Source: Paramarasmius palmivorus
Lineage: Eukaryota > Basidiomycota > Agaricomycetes > Agaricales > Marasmiaceae
Length of the DNA: 64,000 bases
NCBI GenBank assembly: GCA_037176845.1
Contig: JAYKXP010000035.1
Coordinates: forward strand, 124,001-188,000
Reading direction: 5' to 3'
The number at the start of each line of letters is the position of its first letter. Position 1 is the stretch's first letter. Both the position numbers and the translations under genes were made by a program. Shown piece by piece: positions 23,803-34,693 of this stretch. Under the pieces are notes generated by a model, which saw nothing but the letters and a program-made list of their open reading frames with translations, had not been told where the DNA came from and made no database searches.

Positions 23803-25023
23803 ATGGCCGTCGTTAATGGGAATCATACTACCACCGAGGTTGTCGAGGAGAGTCCTGTCCTGGGAGTAGATTCGAAGTCGACTAGTCGACAGCCTTTCCT
23901 TTTGAACGGCGGCGTTGCACCACCCTCACCACCACCCACTCTGCCTTCATCTCTCTCTCCATCACCATCACCATCACCATCAGGCTCCCCGTTACCCCCT
24001 TCTGACGAAGAAGACGAAAGGAAATCCGATGAAAAGGACAGCCCACACGAAAAAGCAGACTCCAAGTCCTCTTCTGAAAGCAGCGGATTTTTGTCGTCAG
24101 GGACGAACAGTACGGACGTTACGACACCAACGACTCACGAAATGGCATCCAAGTCCAATCCTGATCTTCGAACAGCAAATGGACTTCATCCTGATTCCTA
24201 TCCACCGCTTCCGCCTATACCCATGTCCGAGAACAGCGCGACTCTACCACCACCGCCTTTCGCTGCACGGCGTTCGAAATCCACAGGAATACTCAATTAC
24301 CCAGGCTGGACATCCTCGTTCAAGGGCGTGTTCGCTCCCGGCCCATGCTCAAGACGATGAACCAGTCCAAGGACACCTCCACTCCGCATCCTGTTCCTCG
24401 ACATCACTCAACGTCAAATTCGCACCTCTCCCTCAACTTGCGCCGAGGAAACGAAAGTCAAATACACCGCTCGGAGTTTCTGCGAGAGGTCAGATGATGA
24501 AGCAGCGCAGAGCGAGAATGATGGGTACGGATCCTGATGCACCGTCACCTCCTCAAGAACCTGTTCAGAGAAGAGTGATTGTTGTCAACGGGAGTGGGAT
24601 GTGGACGGATGAAGAGTTAGATGCTCATGCGCAGCGGGTTGCTGCAACTGAAGCGAGACAGAGAGCGCTGAATTCTGATGAATACCTTGACGAAGACGGG
24701 GAGGAGATGGAGGATCCATTCGTGGCATTGGGAAGAATGGTTAAAGGGAGCGTGGAAGAAAATGTCGAAAGGGAAGAAGAGTGCCGGAAAGGAAAACGAG
24801 GAAGCCCAGGGGCCCGCGAACGCGACAGGAAATGGGAAGTGCTACCCCGAATATGGCTGCTGGAACGCCTCAGGTGCAAGTAGACATTGGTGACGCCGAG
24901 GCCTCATCAACATCTGAGAAGCAGGCAAGTGTGGATATTGCGCCTCAGTCGCCCACACCTGCCAGTGGCGATGAGGAGAAGGCAATCACACCCGGACGCT
25001 CGAGCTCACTGCGTCGGACATAA
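23803..25023 (+). CDS. Disordered, Pro/Ser-rich hypothetical protein with two frame changes
   Basis: The gene starts at ATG 23803 (EEMAVVNGNH context). The N-terminal part is low complexity: PPSPPPTLPSSLSPSPSPSP, an acidic/Lys stretch and a conserved-looking RRSKSTGILNYPGWTSSFKG. The frame then closes (24358), while coding character continues in a second frame (GVSARGQMMKQRRARMMGTD, VNGSGMWTDEELDAHAQRVA, a DPFVALGRMVKGSVEE helix). It changes again near 24790 to a third segment ending ITPGRSSSLRRT at 25023. A GC-donor intron (GCGTGT near 24327) ending at one of two AGs would restore phase for the first change; a 59-nt GTGCCG intron could fit the second. Indels are equally possible. No catalytic domain recognised; probably regulatory or scaffolding. 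Confidence 0.45.
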
Positions 25024-25725
25024 CGATCTGTGGTGAATCCGTTTTGTTGGGAACGTGCTGGCGTTGTTATATCTTGGTTCCTCGTTCATTGCACTGGTCA
25101 ATAATTTATGGTAAATTTTCACGGCACTCAATTCACCTATTCATTTTCATGCTTGGATATCTTTTTATTGCTTTCTATACTATGTAATGTCCTGTTTTGC
25201 ATACCTATTAGCACCTAATGATAACGGGAAACTATAGAATTTGAATTGTCAAATGTTTCGTCGTTAATCGTCCTGCGCTTGCAGTTCTGTTTGGCGTTTC
25301 TCTCTAGTAAGTAGTAAGTATGTCCAAATCATCGCCTTCGTGAGCCCGTCGTGGCTCTTGCATTGAATTGCCAATGGGCAAAGTTCGGCTATCCCTGTCG
25401 GTGACGGTCACGGTCATCGGAAAAATGCTGTGACCGACGGGTAACGGTAACGGGTGTGACACATTTTTCATGACTGCGCACTGGAATTTCCCAAATAAGA
25501 AGGCAAATAAGCTTGCTTTTGTGCGGCAAGCACGCCTCTGACCGTCGATTGTTGGCAATCTCTCCGACTGGACTTGGACTCTTGTTCATCACTCTTTCCT
25601 TTACTTTCATCATATCCTCGTCCTTTTTTTCAAAACCTTTCAGTCTCTTCTCCAGCCTCAAGTAGATCCCAACTTTTAGCAGTTCACGGCTTAATTTCGC
25701 CGACCAGCCTTGTTCTCGATCCATC
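25024..25725. other. Intergenic region
   Basis: AT-rich 3' flank of the upstream gene, then a promoter-like stretch with a pyrimidine-rich tract (25600-25680) before the ATG at 25726. No gene supported. Confidence 0.4.
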
Positions 25726-27372
25726 ATGTCCGTCTCATGCACCAGCTCGCCCACGTTGACCTCGACAGATGTTTCGACCAGCGAAAGCCTGTCCACGAGC
25801 TTTTCGGAGAGAGTGATCACCGCAGACCCAACAACGTCGGCCATCACAACAGAAACAACTTGTTTGGGCTTCTCCGTAGCAAGTAGCGGGAGTGCGAGCG
25901 TTTGTACCACCAGTGCAGTCACTACAGAGTTTACGACGATTCCTGGTGCGTGGTTTTCGTATTGAAGCATGCTCAAATGCTCAAACTCCTTGTATAGGTG
26001 GAGTCACAACGACCAGAGTGCCCGTTGTCTCGACTATCGAGGTTGTAACGACACACACGACAGTTCTCTTTGGAACCTCTTGCACTACGATTACCGGCGG
26101 AAACAATGGTAATGGGAACAACAACGGAGGGGGAAACAACAACAACAATAGCGATAACGGAAATGGAACGGAAACGGGAACGCAGGACAAGATACCGGTT
26201 CTGCTAGTGTCACGACACCGCCGCCCTCAGTGATCACCTCCGAGTCTTCCACTACCCTACCAAATGGTGATGTGTCCGTTGTTACACGCACCTCCATCTC
26301 AACTGTACCGCCATCTACATACTACGTCGGTCCGACCCCAGGAACCCAATCTGACAATGCACCATCTTCCAACGACTCAGCTAATCTCGGTGCTATCATT
26401 GGTGGTTCAGTCGGTGGTTTCTTTGGCTTGATAGCCATCGCTCTTGGTATCTGGTTCATCAACAAGCGTAGAAGACGGTGGGACGACATCTTTGAAAAAG
26501 ATCTCAATAATGATCCCTTCCTGGGAGGTGGCGGTAGTACCAACCTTACCCATGGTTCTAGCGCCCACAGTGGCAAATCCAGGGGCAGATTCTCCTTGGG
26601 TCCCGATTTGGATTCAGGACCTAAACCATATCAATACGGTCTTGTTGGACAGGGTGCCAACCCACAAGGGGATGTGCCTCCTTCGAATACGAATGCAATG
26701 ATGTCGAGGCCTTCGACGGCTAGCTCCACATTGCCTCTAGTCAGCGCTGCCGCTGCCGCTGGTAGAGTGACACCTTCCAGCTCATCACATCCCACGACTC
26801 CAATGTATTATCATTCGCAGTTCACACCCACGCCATCTACTGCACCAACAGTACCTTCCCCCTGGCTGCCTGGAGCAGGACTTGGCATCTCTACATCTTC
26901 CTCAGCCCATGGACACGGAGCTGCGGATGAAGGTTATTTCGCTCCACGAGCAGGCAGCCCTGTCAGCTTATCAGAGCAGGCTCAGGGCCGTCGATTACAA
27001 GTCACCAACGGTTCACCGCCTTCGATATATGGTGGTCAGTCAATACATCAACGAATGACATCGGATACGTCTTCTATTCGTGGTCCTGGGTTCATGCCAG
27101 GAGGACTGAACGTCACGAATCCAGACTCGAGCTCTCAGGTTAACCTTGTACCGTTGGGAGCTACGATGGGGAAGGTTGCGGCAGCATCAGGTGCTGATGC
27201 CTCGAGAGGTCTGGGTGGTGTGAGGGAGGTGAAGGGACGAAAGTCTAGTCTAGGCCCGAATGAAAGTGCCGGCCCGAGCGATGTGTTGGTACACACTGAT
27301 GCTGGGACTGTACCACAGTCCTCCAGGCAGGCTGAAAGACAAGATAGCGAGCCTCCGGCCTACAGTTTATAG
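25726..27372 (+). CDS. Single-pass surface protein with Ser/Thr-rich ectodomain, 505 aa
   Basis: Exons 25726-25945, 25998-26108 and 26186-27372, all junctions phase 1, complete frame. The second intron (77 nt) is purine-rich and rests mainly on phase; the alternative is an Asn/Gly-rich insert with a frameshift. The N-terminal half is dominated by Thr, Ser and Val (VSTIEVVTTHTTVLFGTS, PPSVITSESSTTLPNG) and is likely heavily O-glycosylated. One strong membrane helix, IIGGSVGGFFGLIAIALGIW, is followed by the stop-transfer NKRRRRW. The cytoplasmic half is disordered, with a terminal PPAYSL motif. No cleavable signal peptide is obvious. The architecture matches basidiomycete cell-surface or wall-stress-sensor-like proteins; the specific role is unknown. 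Confidence 0.7.
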
Positions 27373-28942
27373 AGGGCTGAGAACGTGGGGCGATATTGGG
27401 ACTATTAGTGTTTCCCCTTTTTTCTTACTGGGAGGATCTGTGGCTAAATTAATTCTCTCGCCGATATAGTCTATTGCCTATGCTGGGCATTGGATGTTCC
27501 GCTTCATTTCTTGGTTTTACCTTATTGTTCTTCTTCACTGTCGTGTTTCTTCTCTTTCCTTGTCAAGTCGCCCCTCGCTATCTTGCTGTGTCCCATTCCC
27601 TACTGCATACTTTCTTACCAATGCCGATGCATGCATATCTCATCCTCTTCACGCAACACGTGTATCATAAATCAACCCATCAGATTCATAACTGCATTCT
27701 TCCACCTTCATTCTTACCCCGCTTTGTTCTTGTTCACGGACTGGACATAGACTTTTCCTTCCTTTACTGACGTTCCTTCATTCCTCGATCAAAAGGATTA
27801 TTGACTATCCCTTGCACGACTCATGCATGTCCCATATTGTAGTATCGGTGTTAATATTTATTGTCTTCTCGAGATGCGAGCGTTCCTCCTTCAATGCTTT
27901 TGTGTCCTCAGGTGAGCTGAGATCTGCTGCAGAGAGATGACCCCTTGTTGAAGGAACACCGGGTTCTGTTGGACCGGACACTGCGATGACTGGTAGCTGT
28001 TTGGAATGCCAGCTGGGGGGAAAGATATCGATGTTTGGTTTGGCGGAAAATATGCAACACCTTCGAACAAGATAATGAATCATAGTTGATCATGACCAGA
28101 TTCCGGAAATCATTTCGGTGTCAGTAGGGTTAGCGCTGAGGCTCCAAACTCCGAACCTCGATCACCTGGTGATTCTCTCTTGAAGACTTCACCGTCTCGA
28201 TCTCTTCCTGTATGAATGGCTCAAATGTGATCAAAGGTATCATGTTATACGAAGCCTCAGTAATGATATAGTCTGCTCAATCGGGTCTTTGCTCTTCTTA
28301 AACCTTGTAGCATATCACTAACATGTTTTAAGTTTTCAGGCAACGCCTACTACCTATTCTCCTATCACTCCCGCTTCTTATATCATGGATATCGACTCAT
28401 ACAAACAAAGAAAATGACAATGATGACGATAATGAAATTGAAATTGAAAGACTATCTCCGTCCCCGATTCCTACCTGCACCTACACCTACACCTACACCT
28501 GTAGCCGCGAGAAGGAAGTCTTAACTTGTATCCTCATCCACGCCAACCTCTGTTGAAAAACATTATATGAGAAAACTTGCTTTTTTTCATCATGGTGTAC
28601 CCGCACTACACGGCTGCAATGGTAGTCTCTTGGATAGACGGATATACACAATCCATAGGCTGAGCTTCCTGACATGGCTACGATAAGTCGCTGAATCTCG
28701 CGATCGCGGACTTCAATGACCACAGGATCATATGATCATTGAACTCAGGAACGCTTGCGCTTGTTGCGATAAGGATCTAGGTATCACCAGCACTGACAAT
28801 GTATACAACCACAGAACGTTCGACCTACGTAGTACAAACTATGAGGATGATATGTAAGGAATATCACATTGATGTACTACTTACGCCATGCTCAAACGTG
28901 AACAGTTCACTTCCTTTCCCCCGTTTCTCGTCCTGTAGGTGC
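27373..28942. other. Intergenic region
   Basis: The first 400 bases are pyrimidine-rich (3' UTR-like). Short frames at 27474-27770 (+) and 27805-28093 (-) look like chance. A hexanucleotide microsatellite lies near 28473-28503. No gene supported. Confidence 0.4.
28473..28503 (+). repeat. CACCTA hexanucleotide microsatellite
   Basis: Five near-perfect consecutive copies of the hexamer CACCTA lie in non-coding DNA. Confidence 0.85.
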
Positions 28943-30456
28943 TCAGGCTCCAACAGGCAGAGCTAACAGAGCATACGTCAAATAGACAGAGCTCTCCCTC
29001 AGTCCATCTGCTTCGTTTCCTGTGTAGTTGATCTCGTCCTGGTCATGCGACATTTGCATCCCATGACTCTTCAAGCAAAGACTGTAGAAGGGCACATTTT
29101 TGACGTCTTTCAGCCAGGCAACTGCTTCCTTCGCCTTTGCCTTGTTGCGGCCAAGATAGAGATCAACGTGATTTCTGGTGAATGGATATACAGAGGACTG
29201 AACACCATGCTCTTCCTCCTCGTCCTCGTCGCTGTCGCGGTCACCATACATCACGTCATACATCTTTTGTTCGACGAGGTCGACGAGGATTGGGATGATT
29301 TCAATGGTCGCTCCCACTAGCATCCTCGCCGAAGCTAATACTATTGCATCAAAACCAGTCAGGTTGTTGTCTAGAGTACCCATTGGGTACTCGTGTTCAA
29401 GAACTAGCCCGAATGGCACACTAATGCCCTGAAGCGTGTTCGCGGTCTCGTCCAGATGCTTTCCTCGCAGTTCCTCGGCGTCAAACGATCGATCTTCGAG
29501 CCCGAATACCTTGAACGCTATTACTCCACGGCAACCTTTTCTCAAGGGCAAGACTGCGTGTGGAATGTCGGGATAGAATGCAACCCATTCCCCTCCGTGA
29601 GCTGTTAGCTGCGCACCCGCAATGCTAAAGTTTCCAGCGGAGTCTGAATTTGCAGTATCGCCAATGCCTACGAGAAAAGTCCCAACCAGATCGGTCTCTG
29701 GGGTGTCCTTATGAGCCTGGAAATGACCACCTTCACCATATAGGTGGATCTTGTAGGGTTCGACGCGCACTTTCGACGGAAGGAAGTTGTTGGCCCAAAT
29801 AGAGGTGATCTTGTCGATAAGTTCCGCTGGCACTTCGAATCCCTCCTTGGGAATCTCACGTGCGTTTCGTACTGAGGAGTCGATCTTCGTCTCCAAGGTT
29901 CTGTTGTCACCGTAGCCAGAAACCGGTGCGTTCTCTAGCCATTTCGGGATTTCCTTGACGCAGTCAATGACATGGCCACCAGTCCAGAGCCTCCCAATTG
30001 ACCCTTCGAATTCGCACCCTGCTTGAATGACTTTAAGCTGAAACCGCAGGTCCAAGTCGCCATTCTTCCAGGACGTAGCAGCCGCTGTACTTTCTTTTCG
30101 AATTTCAGCGAGGCGATCAAGGACATCAGCCTAAAGTTTCAAAGATGCTTGAGTTTCCTGCGGAAACAGCCCATGGTAATCGCTTGCCTTCGTCTTATTC
30201 TTCACAGGAATACCGTCAAAATCGGACACAATCTCCCCGATACAGTACTTGTAGCTTCCGCTTACGCTCCTAATAGCGCGTGTAAGGTCATACGCGGTGC
30301 GTATTTCTTTCCCGAATGTATCCCCCTGATCATAGTATATAAACTCAGTCAGCTATAGAGCAAAATCAATAATTAACTACAGACCAGTTCTGCTTTCACT
30401 TTCTTCTCAGCTTGAGGTGCACCAATTTCGAGGGATTCGGAGCGATCGCGCTTCAT
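28943..30456 (-). CDS. 2-oxoglutarate/Fe(II)-dependent oxygenase (prolyl 4-hydroxylase-like fold), 465 aa
   Basis: Exons 30456-30385, 30325-30188 and 30130-28943; all junctions phase 0, 466 codons. The second intron is GC-AG (GCAAGC...TTTAG, 57 nt): without it an in-frame TAG at 30133-30131 would end the protein. The N-terminus is basic and nuclear-signal-like (MKRDRSESLEIG, EKKVKAEL). The catalytic core shows KIHLYGEGGHFQAHKDTP (metal-binding H-x-D) and, about 60 residues on, DIPHAVLPLRKGCRGVIAF, supplying the distal His and the basic residue for 2-oxoglutarate. The C-terminal half has an acidic stretch (DRDSDEDEEEEHG). Family enzymes hydroxylate proteins or small molecules; the substrate is unknown. 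A truncated copy of the 5' end lies just upstream at 30594-30767. Confidence 0.8.
30131..30187 (-). other. GC-AG intron in the oxygenase gene
   Basis: The donor AAG|GCAAGC matches the GC-donor consensus and the acceptor is CTTTAG. The length is 57 nt, phase 0. It removes a TAG that is in frame with both flanking exons, so retention would truncate the enzyme before its catalytic core. Confidence 0.65.
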
Positions 30457-30593
30457 TTTTGCTTGGTTGGTGTTGGAGAGAAGAGAGATGCCCCCTTTTA
30501 AAGTTTCTGTCGGACCAGAGAGGCCGCGTGGTGCGAACTCCGCGTCGTGACTCGCGCGCATGTCACAATTGGCCTGTGGAGTGTGGATTTCAG

Positions 30594-30767
30594 TCACACA
30601 CCCTTGTCGGCCCTTCTTTCAACTTGTCCCTGATATAAGTAGCGTTAGCACATTAGTGAAGATAAAAATGAAAGTCACTGTACAGCATTGCCACCAGCCT
30701 CGACTCTCGGCCTCTTCTCGAGTTGATGAGTGATATCTTCAGCTGGTTCGGATCGACTGCGCTTCAT
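30594..30767 (-). pseudogene. Truncated duplicate of the oxygenase gene's 5' end
   Basis: A first exon (30767-30684) begins MKRSRSEPAEDITHQLEKRP, clearly like MKRDRSESLEIG of the adjacent oxygenase. A 54-nt GT-AG intron (donor GTACAG, GCTAAC branch) joins in phase 0 to a second exon that stops after GQVERRADKGV. The sequences upstream of both starts also match (a TTTAAAAGGG block). No catalytic exons follow. This is best read as a tandem duplication that kept only the promoter and the first exon; it could express a 39-residue peptide. Confidence 0.5.
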
Positions 30768-30985
30768 TTTGTGGTGTTTTATAAGAATGAGGAGGTGAGG
30801 AGTGTAGCATCAAAAAGTGGCCCTTTTAAACAAAATGTCGTGGCCGTGACCTCAGTACGGTATCGCCGAGCCTTATTGTCTCCCTTGATGGTGTGTTCAC
30901 GAAACTGTCAAATGTGAAGAACAATGTACAATTTGTTGCAGCGTGAATGCTCTACATACACGTGCACGAAGTCAATGTTCAGCGC

Positions 30986-32706
30986 TCAGCCCTGATCCTC
31001 AACACCAAGAATTGCCCTCGCCCAATTCGAATCGCCAAATACTTTCTCTGCAAAGAAATCTCCCAAAAGTTCTCGTAGTCGTTCTGCGACTTCCCTATCA
31101 GCAGGATTGCTAGGGTCCAGCGATTCTGCCATCATTATATCGAGTTGATTCTCCAACGCCGTCATAGATGTCGAAGGCGCCCTAGTAGGGTGGAGGACTA
31201 GCAAGGCATCCTGCGGACCGTGATTAGCTACTTTGTCGGCAAAGATAGGTGAAGACTTACCATGACAGATCTTGCGAGCTCCTCGTCGCCATCCTTCATA
31301 CACTCGTGGCCAATGATTTTTGCACCACCACCCTCGACGAGACCTTTCCGTACAGCTTCTTTACCAACTCCGACTAGACCACGTATCGCACCTTCGCGTG
31401 TTCCAGCACTCCTTTCTGGACTTATGAGCGCCAGCAGAAGAGTTTTCATAATACGCGGAGATAGGGAAGGGTATGTGGTCGAGTGCTTAGTGATCAGCTT
31501 GGATAGCGTCTGTGCTGCGGTTGTCCTGAGAACGGTCGCATGTGATGGTGGTAAAGACGAGTGTAGGAGTGTTGAAAGCAGTGGCGGCAAGAGTTGGTGG
31601 AGCTATGGAGGATATTTTCAATACATATATTACAGGGAAGAAGATGGACTGCTCACGTATGGTTCAACAAACAGAGTCGAGTTATCCAGTATCGCCTGAA
31701 TTACCTCCACAAGTACCTCCAATACTCGTCCATCGACTTCTAATTGAGAGCCGTCTTTCAATGAGCTGACAACACCTTCACCAACCCAACGAATTAGGTA
31801 TGGCAGCAACGCTTGCAGACCGGCATCGCTTCGAAGACTGGCGAGGGCAGCGGTCTTTTTTGCTGAATCTCCTGAAGGTGGTAGAAGAGACGAAGTTAAC
31901 CTCGTATAGTACAACTGCAATTCCCTCGATAGGGTCGATTTGACGAGCTGCTGCTGTTGCTTTTGTTGTTGCTGCTGCTGCTTCGTCGTAGTGGTAGCTG
32001 CGGCACCCGCTGGTGCACCTGGAGTAGGAGGTACAATGCCATTCACCCGTCTCAACACCGCTCCCTTTGCACCACTATCTGTTTCTGGAGTATCTCCTTC
32101 CCGTGGTATCGCTGGTGGGTTCTCTGGTATCAACGGTTGCACACCCTCAACTGCTAACCAATGGGCTGTCCAGCTGACACCCTTGGGTAAAGTGATCTTC
32201 TCTTCACGCAGGAAGCGATCAAAGTCGATTTCTTCGTCTTCAACAAAGTATACGGATCCAGCAGGTGCTAGACCGCCCGAGACAAAGGGTAAGGCGCGTC
32301 GAAATGTTGGGGGCGCGTAGGGACTATGCCCATAAAGCGGTTCGATGTTTAGAACGCGAAGAGCTTGGTCGATGTCTGCTGTCGTGAGTGTTGTTCGACG
32401 GCCGTGTCGCATGAATTTTGCTGCTTCCTAAAAGCACAGATCGCTTCAGAGGTCTCAGATAGCATACTGGCTAACTCACCTCAACAACTTGATGGATTCT
32501 GTATTCCACATCGCTGGCTAGAAGCTACAGCTACAGAGTCACTTATATTGATGTTCAGAAATTCTGCTACATCCTGTGTAAGAATGAAATGAAATTTCGG
32601 TGATAATTTATCCATCAAAGCGTACCTTTACTGCCTCTGCCTTGTAGACACCCGTTTGTTGAACAGAGGCCGTTGAGATGCGAGGTTTTGGTCCAGGCTT
32701 GCTCAT
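30986..32706 (-). CDS. TAF6: TAF6, TFIID (and possibly SAGA) subunit; apparent one-base insertion in exon 2
   Basis: Exons 32706-32626, 32573-32480, 32427-31657, 31602-31261 and 31210-30986. The N-terminal histone fold covers VQQTGVYKAEAVKDVAEFL, then EYRIHQVVEEAAKFMRHGRR and TLTTADIDQALRVLNIEPLY, the TAF6 hallmark. The family's middle part follows (VSWTAHWLAVEGVQPLIPEN), then a Gln-rich linker and the C-terminal HEAT-repeat domain (ALLPYLIRWVGEGV, REGAIRGLVGVGKEAVRKG). TAF6 pairs with TAF9 in the core of the general factor TFIID. Exon 2 is 94 nt where 93 is needed: coding switches frame at GTAGCTTCTAGCC, between SDSVAVA and LASDVEYR. One extra T would explain this; no intron can. The divergent neighbour is a spliceosomal gene 163 bp away. 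Confidence 0.85.
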
Positions 32707-32869
32707 GCCAATTCAAATCAACGCACTGTACGTTTATGAGCTCCTTCGATGCAAATTTCTGGAGTAAATGAACTGGGAACAGATTATGCTGTTCAAGGTT
32801 GGTTGGGGAAGTTGAGTCGTATAGCTGCTGACCTAAGCGAAATCCCTTCACCTTCTGCATCACATCCAA
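32707..32869. promoter_or_regulatory. Short divergent promoter between TAF6 and the U1A/U2B''-like gene
   Basis: Only 163 bp separate the two start codons, so both core promoters must lie here. No TATA box is obvious. Co-regulation of a transcription and a splicing factor is an inference. Confidence 0.5.
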
Positions 32870-33993
32870 ATGGCTGAGATTTCAGCACCCCCAGTACCAG
32901 CAGATGCCAGCACAATCTCGGCACCACCAACTACAGAAGCAACCCCTACTCCAGCAACGAGTACACCCCAACCACCTGCACAACCCGAGCACATATCCGA
33001 GACGTTATATATTCAAAATCTCAACGAGAAAATCAAGATAGATGGTTCGAACTTTATGCTTCATTCACCAATTCTCTTGCTGAAGACATTGCTATAGTTC
33101 TTAAGGCCTCACTAAGAGGTCTCTTCAAAACGTACGGGGAAGTCCTCGATGTGGTAGCGCACAAGAACTTGCGGATGAGAGGACAAGCGTTCGTGTCGTT
33201 CGCTGATCCAGAAATAGCAAAGAAGGCCATGACGGAAGTCAGAGGTTTTCCGCTTTATTCGAAGCCAATGGCGAGTTATTGTGATTCCTGTCCATTCAGC
33301 CAGTACTGACCTTAAGGGTCTTCAGCAAATCTCATTTGCCAAAACAAGATCAGATGCGGTGGTGAAGAAGCTAGATCAAGAACATTTCGACGAACACAAA
33401 GCACGGCGGCAAGAACATAAGAGTTGGCTTCTTCGAGTCTGTGCGCCCGGCACGCTTGCTGATAGTAGTCCCATAGAGAAAACGCGGTACACCAATCCCC
33501 TGAAACAGAAATTCAAGGCGAAGAGGCTGGCTTCTGAAAGTGTGTCAACGGCTCTATTTCCTTTGTATATCCTGATTGACTTTTGTTTAGTTGACGGAGG
33601 CGCCGTCGCACCTGCACCCAAACGACCCAATGTACAGATGCCAGATGAATATTTACCCCCGAACAAAATCCTGTTCTTGCAGAATCTTCCGGAATCTGTT
33701 ACAAAAGACCAGCTCGTTGCGCTGTTCTCACAGTATGGTTCATTTCGTGAGCTCACCTGCTCAAAGCTAATGCGTCCCCAGATATCCCAATTTACACGAA
33801 GTTCGTCTCATTCCAACGAAGAAGGATATCGCTTTCGTGGAATACTTGGACGAAGCCAGCTCGACGGTTGCAAAAGATGCTTTACACAACTACAAGCTGG
33901 ATGGAGAAAACAAGATCAAGGTATGCGTCCCAATGTCCTTCCATTCCACCTGGATGCTAACGCTAAAGATAGATCACCTTTGCAAGAAAATAA
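32870..33993 (+). CDS. U1A/U2B''-type spliceosomal RNA-binding protein, 269 aa
   Basis: Seven exons: 32870-33044, 33098-33270, 33326-33422, 33477-33539, 33591-33732, 33782-33920 and 33973-33993, phases all consistent. Two RRMs. The first has RNP2 TLYIQNLNEKIK and RNP1 RGQAFVSF, and runs to PMQISFAKTRSD. The second has KILFLQNLPESVT, then DIAFVEYLDEASS and ends ITFARK, exactly as U1A and U2B'' end. The two RRMs are joined by a basic Lys-rich linker. The N-terminus is Pro/Ala/Thr-rich. Family knowledge: the protein binds stem-loop II of U1 and/or stem-loop IV of U2 snRNA; fungi often have one protein for both. The second intron uses a GC donor (GCGAGT) with a perfect TACTGAC branch. Two donors are atypical (GTTCGA, GTTGGC). 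Confidence 0.9.
33271..33325 (+). other. GC-AG intron in the U1A/U2B''-like gene
   Basis: The intron begins GCGAGT directly after codon ATG and ends CTTCAG; it is 55 nt with a TACTGAC branch site. Splicing it joins SKPM to QISFAKT, the conserved end of RRM1, so the position is fixed by family alignment. Confidence 0.8.
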
Positions 33994-34693
33994 CCGTCTT
34001 GCCGATTACTTGGTATTCACTCCCTTCTTCGCTTTGTTTTCTGGATTGTACGTTGGTAGCGGGTGTATTGAAACTATATTATCTGGCCGGAGTAGTAATC
34101 CTCGACCGTACAAGAGTCACCCGAAAAGCTACTCCGACTCTCATGGGTATATAGTCATCGAACAACTCTCGTCACTTTCATAAATTGGCTTTACAATTAC
34201 CATGTATAACAGAGTTAGTTCTGGAAAATTAGGAAATTCGGGGTCATGTTCAGCGGACTTTGCTCGGCTAGCAGTAAGCACTTCCATCAGCGTCGTAATC
34301 AATCTTTTCTCGCAACCCCCACCTGCGCAGCGTCGCTAAACTTTGTTATCCATTCTCTCTCACATCTGGATGAGAAGTGCGAAAGTTCGGTAAAACTATA
34401 TGCAGGGAAAAGGAGGCATGGTTGTACGCTGAATGTCAAGGATATTGCTCGAGTTTTGGTAAGTCGTATAAGACTTTTTCGACGTAGCTATTGACACACT
34501 CTCAATTGGTATGATAGCCAAATGCAAAAGCTCCCCATGTATATGAATCTTAATTGGGCTCTCAATATTTCAATCATCATGTGCAAAGAACTTCGGGAAG
34601 GCATTGACCTATTACCGAACCCTATTCCCTGGGACCTCTCGTGACAATTGAGACCTCTCAACATCAGTTCCTTACTACTACTACGCCCCAAGC
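33994..34693. other. Intergenic region
   Basis: This spacer lies between two co-directional genes. Small frames only; no gene supported. Confidence 0.4.

Noticed and set aside
23960..23985. CATCAC tandem repeat
   Set aside because: It is a low-complexity Ser/Pro-coding stretch inside a disordered protein, not a separate repeat element.
31950..31985. CAG-type trinucleotide repeat
   Set aside because: It encodes the Gln-rich linker of TAF6 in the correct frame, so it is part of the gene.
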